A stretch of DNA of 64,000 nucleotides from Polyporus tsugae. Its lineage: Eukaryota > Basidiomycota > Agaricomycetes > Polyporales > Polyporaceae. The position numbers and the translations under genes are program-made. Below the pieces are notes generated by a model. That model was not told where the DNA came from and did not search any database. It saw only the letters and a program-made list of their open reading frames with translations. Shown piece after piece: positions 46,318 through 57,575 of this stretch. Positions within the stretch are counted from its first letter, which is position 1. The number at the start of each line of letters is the position of its first letter. The stretch spans positions 1,612,001-1,676,000 of the forward strand of contig JAHRBS010000001.1 of assembly GCA_024305745.1 (NCBI GenBank). Reading direction: 5' to 3'.

Positions 46318-48083
46318 ATGCAATGCCTGACTACTACACGCTTCGCACGCTCCGTCCTCATACACCCCGGCACTTTGCAATCTCGTATGCGGCCCCGTAC
46401 TCTGCATCTCTCTATGCGCGGGGGCGGTGTGACTGAAGTCTATACATCACCGCATCCCCCTGTCACCGCCCCCAGACCAGCTCCTCAGCCCTTCTCACAG
46501 TGCGTGGATGAGGATGGAGTTAAATGCTTGGATCTCAGGTTCTTGGAAGAACCCCTGGGAGTGGGATCGAAGCATGGCTTTGGGCACTACGATGCGCAGT
46601 TTGGAGAGGTCGTCGGCCCCGCGGATGGAAGCACGTAATACCGTATCGAGCGCAAACTCGCCTGGGGAACCAACTCCTCTGTCTGGCTTGCCAGAGAGCC
46701 CCGGTGAGTATCCCTGCGATATGCAACGATCGTCTGCTGTAACTTACAAATTGCCTGGCTTCAGGAAGGATCGCTTCGTGGCATTGAAGATCTTGTCCAC
46801 TTACACTACCCATTGGCATCATAAGGGCTCTTGCATCGAGGTCGACTCGTTGGTACGCTTGAAGGGTCATCCAAATATCATTCGACCCTTCCGTAACTTC
46901 ACCATCCCTGCTAAGCAAAGATCCGCCGATCAGGAGAAGGAAGAGCACATCGTTATCGCCACTGAGTTATATAGGGGCACCCTCTTGGACGTCCTCAAGC
47001 ATTCCACAGAGCGACTCCCCCCGCTCCCATTTGTGAAGCGTGCTCTGCTTCACGTGCTCCGTGGACTTGCACACATGCATTCCAGAAATCTTGTCCATAC
47101 AGGTACGCGGCGTATGTTCGAGACTGCCTGACATCAAACTTTTGAACTAAAGAGGTCAACTCTTCTCCCACTTACAGATCTAAAACAGACTTGCATCTTC
47201 GTAGACAACGGTTCACTCACGGATGCGGATATCAACGCGCTGCTTGCCGCATATTCCCCCCGACGCTATCCTCCGGAGGCGAGCGAATTCCATCCTGTGC
47301 AGGTGGCCGTCTCGCAGCCATTGCCCATTTGCACCATCGACGAGGCCATGTCACGAACTTTCTGCATCTCAGACATGGGCACCGGTAAGTCCGTTGCAGT
47401 GCCGAGCAATTGTGTTGGACGGTCGTTATAGCTGAATTTTTCGGTCTCGAAGTGTATCCAAAGCGATGTTTGAAGGTCGGTGAGGATGTATCCCCGAGCG
47501 ACCTTCAAGCGCCAGAGGTCATCCTTGGCGCTCCGCTGGACGAGAAGGTCGACATTTGGCTGTTTGTGTTGCTGGTCAGTCGGTATGATCTCCTCTTTAC
47601 CCGTGCACGTGCTGAATGTTCGAGAAGGCATATGAGACAGTCACAGGCGAAATATTGTTCGACCGTCCTAGGGCAGTTGGGCCCAGGGCTCCACCTCCTA
47701 TCACTTGTGGCAGATATGCGCACTCCTCAACGACGTGGATGCCTTTCCGCCTTACTTGCGCGACGGAGTGGATGCGAAAAAGTATCTTAATTCAGATGGA
47801 GGTGAGTACCCAAGTGTTGTGGACAGTGGCAGGAAAACGTTGGATGTGATTGCTGAAACCCGCCGGTGTGGCGTGTCTTGCAGTGATCATGGAGCCTCTC
47901 CTGCCTAAGCAGCGGTATGGGAACTTGCGAAGGGTGTTGGATAAGGAACGTCCAGGTCTAGATCCTGCGGAAGGCGACGCCATCGCAGCCATCTTGCAGC
48001 GTTGTTTGAAGCTCGATCCCCGGGAGAGGGCGAGTGCAGACGAGCTGTTGAAGGACCCTTGGTGGACGGACGTCGATGCGTAA
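46318..48083 (+). pseudogene. SRPK-like protein kinase, disrupted copy A
   Basis: This is a serine/threonine kinase of the SR-protein-kinase-like group that is expanded in basidiomycetes. The lead exon (start 46318) gives CVDEDGVKCLDLRFLEEPLG and FGHYDAQFGEVV. Kinase motifs follow across short introns: YRIERKLAWG, FVALKIL, the HRD-equivalent NLVHTDLK, the DFG-equivalent ISDMGT, then DLQAPEVILGAPLDEKVDIW and a C-terminal LDPRERASADELLKDPWW with stop at 48081-48083. Two lesions break it. The first is an in-frame TAA at 46636-46638, directly before the glycine loop, where the relative at 60.7-62.2 kb has AAG. The second is a 10-base deletion near 47692, relative to that copy, which shifts the frame before HLWQICALLNDVD. 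It is probably non-functional unless alternative starts or splicing bypass both. Confidence 0.8.
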
Positions 48084-48667
48084 GAGTCACCCAGATTTCT
48101 TCTTCCCTTCGCAACGGCGAGTTCCTTAGGCCGGTAGTCCCGTTCTATAGGTTTTTTTAATCTCACTATTGGTCATATGATGTGTCGCATCTCCGCTCTT
48201 GTGTTGTCGAATAGTTTTATCCACCTCACCTCTCATTATCCTGGTTGTTTGCATCTTGCCTCAAGTGTCATCGAAGCGACTCTCCTCATGAACAAGGCCT
48301 CCAGTATCTTCCCCCAGGACTTTTCGCTGGATGGTCGCTGGGCACGACTGTGTCGCAGGACGCACCAACGAACGATATCTGGGATCCTGAGATCCAATGA
48401 CGTCAGGATCCTAAGATGTTCTCAGTCACCCATGGCCATGTTGCTCATATTCTTTGCGTTCGACGACCTCGGATCTACTTTGTGGAGTACAGGATGTGGA
48501 GCATTATGCTGCATCCTACCATTCGCATCACTGTTTTGTGCCAATAGACGAGACAAACGCTGTCACACGATTCCTCGAGCTCTGACCCCCTGCAAGTTGG
48601 AACTTGAAGAGCTCGAATGCATACAGTCTCTCAAACTGTCCTGGCGGACGTCTCTATCGAGAGATCC
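48084..48667. other. Intergenic, kinase relic to transporter
   Basis: This gap of about 580 bases contains a long but unsupported plus-strand frame. It should hold the promoter of the transporter. No gene is seen. Confidence 0.45.
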
Positions 48668-50167
48668 ATGGCCAATGCCCTCCTCTCTACCTTCCTCGGG
48701 GCCCTCCAGGGCTCCATTTCCGTCCTCCTCACCCTTTTCATTGGCTATCTCATGGCTCGCCGAGGATACATGGACCACGGCACCGTCCGGCGTGTCACCA
48801 AGCTCAACACAGACCTCTTCCTCCCTTGCCTCATCGCCGAGCATATGGGCCCCGAGCTCACCGCACGCCACCTCTCCGCCGACTGGATTGTGCCCCTCTG
48901 GGGGCTCATCTCCTCCATCCTCGGCCACGCCATCGGTTACATCGGTAAGCGCGTCTTGAAGGTGCCCTACTGGACCATCGTCGCGTGCGGCCGGCCGAAC
49001 GCGAACGTGCTCCCGTTCCTCCTCCTCCAGTCGCTAGAGCACACCGGCGTGCTCGACACGATCTCGCGCGGCGGGGAGAGCGTAGCGGAGACGCTCAAGC
49101 GCGCCAAAGGGCTCATCCTCCTCAACGCCGTCGTCCAGGAGACGGTCACCTTCCAGCTCGCGCCGGGCATCATCGCGCGCGACCGCGGCCACGACCCGGA
49201 AGCCCAGGCGGACGCCAGGGAGGGGGAGAGGCTATGCCCCGACCCACGGCGCGTGCCTTCGGAGTTGCGGGTCCCAGAGCACGTCGGATTGCTTGAAGAC
49301 ATCGACCACAGGGATGCGGAATGGGGGAGGGAGAATCCGAGCACGCATGGACACGCCCTGGACGCTATCGCCGACCAGCCAGACTACCACTGCCCGCGCC
49401 CTATCCGGGTTTTCGAACGGCTGACGAAGGCGTTCCACCACTACGTCAGCCCGCCCCTCCTCGGCGCCATCCTCGCGCTCATCATCGGGGCGAGTCCCGA
49501 GTCCTCCGCGATACCCAGTGCACGCTCTGACTGACACCCGCTTGCATCCGCAGATCACCCCGCCCTTGCACCGGGCGATCCTGGACGAAGACGGGGCGCT
49601 ATACAGTAGCGTAACACAGACCGTGGTCAACCTCGGCGAGCTCTTCCCCGCGCTCCAGGCGTTCACCGTCGGCGCGGAGCTCGCCCTCGTCAAGTCGACG
49701 CACCCCAGCATGCGCGCGACGCTGTGGGTGCTCTTCGTCCGGTTCGTCTTCCTCCCCCTCCTCGCGCTGCTGTTCGTGTGGTGCACGGCCGGCCGGGGGC
49801 TGTACGTCGACGATCGCCTCGTATGGTGTGTCGAATCTCGCTTATTTGTGTGGATGCTTCTGGGGGACCGGGACTGAGTGCGCTCGTGGTCATAGGTTCC
49901 TCCTCGTTTTGATACCCGCGGGCCCGTCTGCGATGGTGCTCGTCAGCGTCGCAGAGCTCGTGAATATCGACCAGGGAGATATTGCCGGGTATCTCACCGT
50001 CGCTGTGCGTCTTCCCCCTTGGTTCCTTCGTCTCCCCTTGTCGTCGTCGGAGGACGGGATTACTGACTCACGTCGGACAGTACCTGTTATCGCCGCTCAT
50101 GGCAGTCGTGTGTTCCGCCGGCCTCTCCGTGGTAGACAAGGCAGCGCAGCGTGTGCACGACCTGTAA
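48668..50167 (+). CDS. Auxin-efflux-carrier-like membrane transporter
   Basis: This protein of the AEC/PIN-like transporter family is a multi-pass membrane carrier found in fungal endomembranes. The chosen start MANALLSTFLGALQGSIS is at 48668; an in-frame ATG at 48617 is an alternative. N-terminal half: SVLLTLFIGYLMARRGYMD, KLNTDLFLPCLIAEHMG, and a conserved segment ANVLPFLLLQSL. A charged, Glu/Arg-rich central loop (about 49190-49400) follows. The C-terminal half, after an intron, has NLGELFPALQAFTVGAEL, LWVLFVRFVFLPLLALLFVW, LIPAGPSAMVLVSVAEL and YLLSPLMAVVCSAGLSVV. The two five-helix halves around a hydrophilic loop are the family layout. About five exons end at TAA, 50165-50167. The transported substrate is unknown in fungi. 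Confidence 0.85.
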
Positions 50168-52057
50168 GCAAGAGACATAGAAAGTACTGATTGGCTTTGT
50201 TCTCGGTTGCCTCGATCTTGATCATCAAGGATTCTCGTGCTCTATCACTGGGACAACGGCTGCTGGAAGGGACAAGGTTGAAATATATCTTGTACGTACA
50301 TCATCATAGCTTCCTCTTTCACAGTAGGATCGCAATCGTGCCGTAAGAATATAATAGCGGGGAGCCGGGGACAGAGCCACCCCCGTGGGTGTGATAATCA
50401 TACGTGTCGCGCCCCACACCGGCTTCCCATGATGTCCATATGACCAGACACTTTTCGGTGTACCATCTGACGATCGTCTGTCATCGCGTCTTCTCGAGGG
50501 TGTCGCGGCAAGGGTGTTCCGAAAGGTTGACGGGTGCCCGATAGGTGCGCGTCGAGCTGGGAGGATCCAGGGGGTCGGTGGTGCGCGATTCTGAGAGAGC
50601 ACAGATGAGAGACTAGAAGCGCTGCGTTGAATAAGAGAATAGAGGTAAGCGAGCACGCGGGGGGTCGGGCGGCGATCCCGGACACGGGACATTAGACTCT
50701 AGAGCGCAGGATGCGCTGCAAGGGAAGACGGTCGTCGGTCAGGTGTAGTGCGGGTAGGGGGCTGGCCGCTAGTATGGCGAACGCCGTGCGTTGGGAGCCG
50801 GGACGGAAACCAAGAAGGAAGCCTGCGGGACATGAACGCTGTTCGAGAGCGGGCCGCAGCGCGAGGAAAGCATGCGACCGGGGGCTCGTTGGGAGGGCGG
50901 TGCCGGCGAGGGATTGGCAATGGGAGACTGGGTAGGCAAGTGGATGGATTGTGTACCTGGCTACGCCATTGTATTGCAGGCGATGCGCACGACCCTTGCT
51001 ATTCCACGGGGCATGGCATGCGAGCGCAGTGCGATACCAGGGGTTGGGTGTGGCTAAACCTTGCAGCTTGCCGGCCGGCCGGGGGATGGGCATCGTGCTT
51101 CGTGGTCACAGTGGCCGGTAGATGTCTGGACCCTGCCCTGGTGCAGCTGTGTGTCTTCTTCGAATCCCTCGAACGGGGGGAAGGCGATAATGGCCAGCGT
51201 CGAAAGTTCAATAGAATACTTTCCGCGCTGAGAAGACGGCCAAGATGACCTGACCGGCTGCCTGCAAGTTAGATGTCAGAGATGATAAACATGGCGCGCA
51301 AGGAGGCAGCCTGCTGGTGCGTTGGCTAGAACCGGAGTTATTTGTGGTCAAGAGGACTAACGAGGGAGTGGTCGTCAGCTGGCCCGTTTGAATGCGGGAC
51401 TGTGGGAGCGCAGTGCCGTCATGACCCTCGTCAGCATCGACCTTGAGGGACGGTTTGATGAGAACAGAAGACGACGGACGTTCCACGAAACGAGTGGGGG
51501 GTTCCTTCTGCGTGGTAAATGGAGGAGGGAATATTGGCCATGGACAAGGACAGTATGGCACCGGACATGGTCAGGCCGGATTCCGGTGGAAAGCGCTAGT
51601 CTGTACGCACGCGTACGAATGTGAGGCAGGGGTACCGGTCGCGATATGATTCAGGGCAAAGTGGGGGGAGTGCTGGAGATCAGTGAGTCTTGGGTGAGGA
51701 GGACAGCGTTGTCGAACGCGGATCGAGGGGGTTCGTTGCGGGTTTTGAGGAATGACGTGCTGGCAAAGGGAACTTGCGAGAGAGAACGAACCTAAAGGGC
51801 GAGAGATGCTCGCTGTCCTTACGAGAGGAGCAGGCCAAGAGCAGGCCATGCATATGCGAGGTGGGGACGGTGGGACGGTGGCAGGGCCCAGGTCAGCTGG
51901 CCCGAGGGGAATTGGGTTGCCGAATGATTTTGACACGATTGGAGTTAGATTGCGGGATAAGGGGTTATTTGTGGGGTCACGGCCAGGGACGACGGCTGCG
52001 TAAAGGGAGACCCCGGCGTCCCGCCTTGCGTTGCGCCCTCTCCTCCCATCGTCTCCC
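50168..52057. other. 1.9 kb intergenic region upstream of zinc-cluster gene
   Basis: Frames on both strands are long because the DNA is GC-rich, but none shows domains or joined exons. The right part is probably a long regulatory and leader region for the transcription factor at 52058. Confidence 0.4.
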
Positions 52058-55000
52058 ATGTCGATGATGTCCCTCTCGCCCACCACATCCACCTCAAACT
52101 ACGACGAGCCCACATCTACCAAGCGCCGCCGCACTACCAGCTTCAACGCCCCTGCAAACGGCGGTCCCCGGTCCGACATGGCCTCCCCCCAAGACTCCCC
52201 ATCCGGCCACGGTGCGTCCTCGTCCGTCGGTGCCGCCCACATCCCGAAGCGGGGCGCGCGGGCCTGCACCAACTGTCGCAAAGGCAAGAACAGGTGCGAA
52301 GGCGAGGTCCGTACGCTCCACCTCTCCCGCCTTGCCGCCGGATGCTTACCCGTACCTCGCCCTTCCCCGTCCCGTCTGCCCGCCCATCCGCCCGGCCCGG
52401 CCAATTGCTGGCGTTGCGTACATCCTCTTTGTAGGCTCCCTGTCGTCGCTGCCAGCTTAGCGGGGCCCAATGTGTCTTCGAGAAACCAGAAAAGAAGAAT
52501 GTGCAGGCCTTGTCCACTGCCAGCGTTGAGTAAGTCATCGCTCTCCGTCCCCAATGCCTGATCCTACGCTCATGCCACCATCTATCACTCCACGTAGACG
52601 TCTGTCTCGCCTCGAGGGCCAGTATCTCGTATGTCCTATTCTTGTATGTTCCCGGCTGTTCATGTCGTTGACGTGGCTTTTTCGCGTGCAGGTCATGCAG
52701 AGTCAAATGATCGGCATGCAGTCCTCTCTGGACCGCATCCTCTCAGCCATCCAGAACCAGAACCAAGCTATGGTCCACGTCCAACAGCCGCCGTACCCGC
52801 AGCAAGGCTCCTCACGCGACAGCCCTAACATGCCAGGTCCGTTAGCCTTCACCCGCCCCATAGTAGCCAACTTATCCCGAATAGAGCCTCATCCCCGCGG
52901 CCGGACGTTCCCTCCCCTCCCCGGCTTTGCCCCTCCGGTGCGTACTGCTCCCACTGCAACTATTGTCATTTCCCTCACGTTCCCAAAGCCGCACAAGTAC
53001 GCGACGTACGGCATCGTGCCCAGCACGGCACCGTCCTCGGATGACGAGTCGGAGGACACCCTTCCGCGGTCAACCCTCAATGCCCCTATCGAGGCCTTGC
53101 AAGGCCTCGCCAATGCCGCGGCAGAAGCTGCCGCCGCACCGTCTGCCTCTCCGCCACGGCAAGTAGTTTCCGAATGCATGGTACTAATGTAAACACTAAT
53201 CGTCCGGGTGATGGCAGTGTGAAGAAGCGCAAGCGGGCCGAACCGACGCCCCGCAATGCTTTCCCGCATGTCGTCGAAAAGGTACATGGTGCCCGCTCCT
53301 TTCTGACCATCCTGCGGTCGTGCTGAAATGTTTGCGCTAGGGTCTTGTCTCTGATACAGAAGCTCGAGAGCTCTATCATATGTACGTCAATTCCACTTCC
53401 CTGGCTCCCTCTAGCTCACATCCGCCCCAATGTAGATTCTTCTCTGGCTGCCATATCTTCATTCCCGTCTTCGACCCCTCGTATGACACCTACGATGCGA
53501 TCACGGAGCGCACTCCCTGGACGTTCGACGCCCTTCTCGCTGTGGCGGCGAAGGTCCGGAGCGGGACCGGACCGCTTATTCCCGCCTTCTACAAATGCTT
53601 GGAGGAGGCGCAGGGCATCGCGCGGTCATCCCTCTTCGGCCCGGTCGTACGCAAGGAGGCCGTGCAGGGTATGCTTCTCCTGGCTGCGTGGAGCACCAAC
53701 GGGTGGCTCCCAAGTGGCCACGCGATGCGCATGGCCCTCGACCTCGGCCTCCATCGTGCACTTGAGAAGCTCGCTGAGCACCCCGAGAAGAAAAGGAGCG
53801 ATGAGGAGGAGCGGAACCTCGGTGCGTTGTTTCTGCGCGAATGGTTCTTCCGTCTATAGGCTTAAAGGCTAATGTCGCGTACCTTGACAGTCGTGTCGGC
53901 CCGCATCTGGCTGTGCTTGTATTGGTTTGACCACCAGATGAGTTTGGGGACCGGACGGCCCATCGTCCTCCGGGATGAGAGCTCCATCCGGCATTGTCGC
54001 GTGCTGCTCTCGCACCCGATGGCGTCGCCGACGGATGTGCGGTTGATTTCCCAGGTCGAGCTGATCGCTCAGAAGAGTGCGTGTTGTTTTCTCGCTATTT
54101 TCGGACCAGCGTCGGACCGAGCAAGATAACTGACTATTTTCTCATAGCGCAAATTTACGAGACGTTGTCTCCTCTTAACGGTCAAGTCAACCACAATACG
54201 TTGTCGTTTATCCGGCGCGCGAACATCGCCCTCGACAAATGGTGGGCAGATTGTGATGAGTTGCATAGTGAGCTGTTTCCGTGCGTTTCCGCCGTACATG
54301 GTGCTAACCTCCCCTGCAGGGCAAACGATGGACGAGGAGGCGCTCCCACGCAAGATCCTCGTCGGTGAGCTGCACTACGCGAAGCTCTGGCTGGTGTGCG
54401 TCGCCCTCCGCGGCGTCTCCTGGGACAAGATGCCCTTCGAACAACGCGAGCTCGCTTTCCAAGCCAAGGACGCCGCATCCAACTGCCTCTCCAACCTGCT
54501 CGACTCGCCCACATACCGCGCGGCCCTGCGCTACGCAGTGCACGACACCCTCGTCATGACCGCTTTCTCCGGCCTGTTCCTCCTCAAAATGGCGAACCTC
54601 TTTCCCGCGGAGCTCGACCTCGGCGCGATTACGATCCAGGTCGAGCAGCTCGCCCAGCTCCTCTCGGACGTCGCCGCCGAGCGCTACGCGCTCACCCTCC
54701 GCATCATGCTCGCCAACCTCCGCCGCAAGGTCGGGCTCACCGGCGGCGGCCTCCCCCCGCAGAACGCGCAGATGCCCACCACCGGCGGCGGCCCCAGCGA
54801 CATCCAGAGCCAGATGATGCCTGGGGGCCCGGGCGGCGCCGCGTTCACCATCGACCCGAGCATCGCCGGACCCCCGCAGCCGTTCACGGTCGAAGAGGTC
54901 GGTCCGTGGGCGCACGACCTGCGGATGTTCAACCCGCAGGCGATCCCGCTGTGGCTCCAGGAGCAGAGCCTGACGGACCTCGGCCTGCCCGTCAACGGCT

Positions 55001-55077
55001 CGGACGGGATCTTCCTCCAGATGGGCGGACAGAACGGGTGGATGGGCGACTTCCCGCAGATGCCCGAGGCCTGGTAG
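52058..55077 (+). CDS. Zn2Cys6 transcription factor with fungal-specific domain
   Basis: This is a complete nuclear transcription factor. The start MSMMSLSPTTSTSNYDE is at 52058. The zinc cluster is split by an intron: ACTNCRKGKNRCEGE then APCRRCQLSGAQC, giving C-X2-C-X6-C-X5-C-X2-C-X6-C. A coiled-coil-like linker (MQSQMIGMQSSLDRILSAI), a disordered acidic part, and the fungal-specific regulatory domain follow: NAFPHVVEKGLVSDTEAREL, FFSGCHIFIPVFDP, FDALLAVAAKVRSG, MALDLGLHRALEKLAEHPEK, WLCLYWFDHQMSLGTGRP. The C-terminal tail is Gly/Pro-rich and ends MPEAW before TAG at 55075-55077. About eight exons encode roughly 750 residues. Layout resembles War1/PrtT-type regulators, but targets cannot be inferred. 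It is convergent with the W2-domain gene. Confidence 0.88.
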
Positions 55078-55629
55078 ACGTGCCGTGCCACTCATTCTTC
55101 GGACAGAGCAAAATGTTGAACGGTGCCGTGCCCAGGCCCTAAGAGTCTCCATTAGGGTGTGTGTGTTCCTTGCCCGCGTTTCTTTTCCTTACCGCGCTAC
55201 TGTCTCTGCCAGTCGAAAAGTAGGTGTACGATTCCGTTGGGCGTAGCGTATGTACTGTACAGTAATACTTCTCTTGCGTCGCTCTCCTCCCCCTACTCTT
55301 CCTTGGTGCGCCGTAGTATCTTGCGATTGCCATGGTTGTTGTGACCGTCACCGTCTTCTTGTCGCCCGAGTTGACATATCTCGCTTGTTTTCTTGTTCTC
55401 CTGTTTGACCTGTTGTCGAGTCTAAGCCCCTGTTTTGCCAGCTGCCGCGTCGTCGAACGCTGGTTTCTGTTCCTGTACCTAGCTGTAACATACGTTCCAC
55501 AGAGAACGAGGCGTCCAAATGCGTTGTTTGTCATTTTTCTGTAATGCGCCATGGGGAGACTCGACAAGATACATGCGGGACAGCGCGGACAGGTCTAAAT
55601 AGTGTAATGCGTCGTGGAGGTCAAGTCCG
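55078..55629. other. Convergent 3' intergenic region
   Basis: This gap of about 550 bases lies between two convergent stop codons. It is T/C-rich on the plus strand and should hold both 3' untranslated regions. No gene was seen. Confidence 0.45.
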
Positions 55630-57327
55630 TCACTCCTCGTCTTCGTCTTCGCTCTCTTGCTCCTGCAAGAACTGGAGCAGAAGCGTCAGCATTCAAGGTC
55701 AACATGATGGAGGGGAAGGGGCCCCACCTTGACGAGAGGCTGAGTAGCCTGGAGGAAGTGCTGCCTGCCCTGCGGCTTAGACCCCTTCTGGTGCCAGTAG
55801 ATGATAGCTTGATCAGAGATACAATCCTTGTTATACAGAACCTGGCAGCCGCGGGAGGGGTCAGCCACATCTTTTCGGACTGCAACACATCGGACGGTGG
55901 ACGGACCTTGAGTACTTGAGGGAATGCCTTAATGATACGTGTGTCTTCATAACAATACACTTGTACAGTATTGATGAGGGCGACTTCAGTCTTGGGCCCG
56001 TTGCAGAACGGCTCGAGGATATCCGTGAAAGCCTGCATATCATATCATATCACCCATCCGTCAGCGACTGAACGACCCCATATAGATGCACGAGCGGCAG
56101 ACGCATACATTGATCTCCCTCAGCGCAAGCGCCTCGTTCTGGTCCTGGCGCGCACTCCAGTCGATGCTCGAGATGAGCCCCTGCCAGATGCACGACACAA
56201 GCTCAGACTCGGGGAGGGGCTGCTCCTCCTGCCTGGCCCTGATCGCGGCGACGATGTCCGGGTGCGTGTCGCCGTTGGCGAGCTGCTCCTGGAGCTGCTT
56301 GATGATCCCGTCCTTGAGGGACGCGTACTGGCGCTTCGTCCACCACTCCGCGATCTGCGGTAGGCCGGCCTTGCGGAAGTGCTCGTCGAGCGTCTTGTCG
56401 TCGCGCTTGTTCGACGGGAAGAAGAGGATGAGGTCCTTGATGCCGCCCCGCTTGAGCGCGCCGGCGAGGTGCTCCATCGACTGCATGCTCAGATACCCGC
56501 GGAAGATGAGCGTGACGATCTCTGTCGACAGGTCTGCGGTGTAGCGGCCAGGTCGTCAGAATTGGGAGGGGAAGGGAGGCTTGGGGGATGAGGAACATAC
56601 CGTTCTTGACGAGATGGTCCTTCGTCAGACTCTGCAGGCAGCTCGCGCTCGCGAGACCCTGTGCGAGGAGGAGGCCTGTCGCGACAGACAACTTCGCCCT
56701 CTGGGTCTCGGGCCACCGGTTTATGTACTGCAACAAGTTCGGTAGCGAGTTATCTTCAAGAGGCCGCTGGAGGTACTTGTATCTGCGCGGATGCAGCGTC
56801 GGCATTGGGTTTCGGTACCGGACGTAGGGAGCGGAGGGGAGTGGGGACGATGGTGGGGGGAAGGGGCAGCTCACCTCCGGATTAGTTTGTTGAACACTTC
56901 AACATACTGCTTCACGTCCGCCACCTCCACAGGCTCCTTGGCGTTGAGGATCGAGAAGGGCGAGAGCGGTGCGCCATCGTCGACGTACTGGCCGCCAGGC
57001 TGTAGGAGGCCGCCGACGAGGAGGATCTCGAAGAGGGTGTCTGCATACTTCAGGAATTCGAGTGTGGAACCAGCTTGGACTAGTTTGTTTGCGATGGCGT
57101 CAAAATCGTTGGGCGGGACGTTCTCGAGGTGCTTGAGGAACTGGTCTCGGAAGACTATGGGGGCAAAAAGGGACTCGTGAACCCACTGCTGGCAGGACTG
57201 ACCGGTATGTGCTGTGCTCGCACTCACCTTCGGGTTCGTGTTTGGCGTGAGCCTTGACGGCACGTTTCCTGGCTTTGATACGGACGCCCTGGAGCGTAGG
57301 CTTTGCAGCAGCAGCTTGCTGAGACAT
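55630..57327 (-). CDS. BZW/eIF5-mimic protein with C-terminal W2 domain
   Basis: This is a cytoplasmic translation regulator related to BZW1/2 (eIF5-mimic proteins), which bind eIF2 and eIF3 and compete with eIF5 in start-codon selection. The start MSQQAAAAKPTLQGVRIKAR is at 57327. Then: FRDQFLKHLENVPPNDFDA, KLVQAGSTLEFLKYADTLFE, and an N-terminal helical array including YVEVFNKLIRRYKYLQRPLE. The W2 domain lies at about 56490-55630: AALKRGG-type helices, EEQPLPESELVSCIWQGLIS, NTVQVYCYEDTRIIKAFPQV, the aromatic segment AIIYWHQKGSKPQGRQHFL, and the acidic end QEQESEDEDEE before TGA at 55632-55630. This aromatic/acidic ending is the W2 AA-box signature. Six exons give about 425 residues. No damage was seen. 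Confidence 0.92.
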
Positions 57328-57575
57328 CCACAGGTTTCGACGACCTAGGCTCGAAAGATGTGGAAGAGGAGAGATAAGAGACACTCCGGGCACCCTCCGC
57401 CTCAAAATCCTCGGTCGTGATCGAAGCTTGATTCTCATCGCTTGCCCCAAAATGGCAACTCCAGCCAGTCCGATGCACCGCTGACTCCGAGTCCATCTTG
57501 TTCGTTCTCACTCGTCTGCCACTCAGTCGCCCTCCATCGGTATCATTAACCATAGCTACACTACCCTAAACGACA

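Noticed and set aside
54304..55152. 282-codon minus-strand open frame
   Set aside because: Antisense to the regulatory domain of the zinc-cluster factor at 52058-55077; Glu/Arg/Gly-rich shadow of GC-rich codons.
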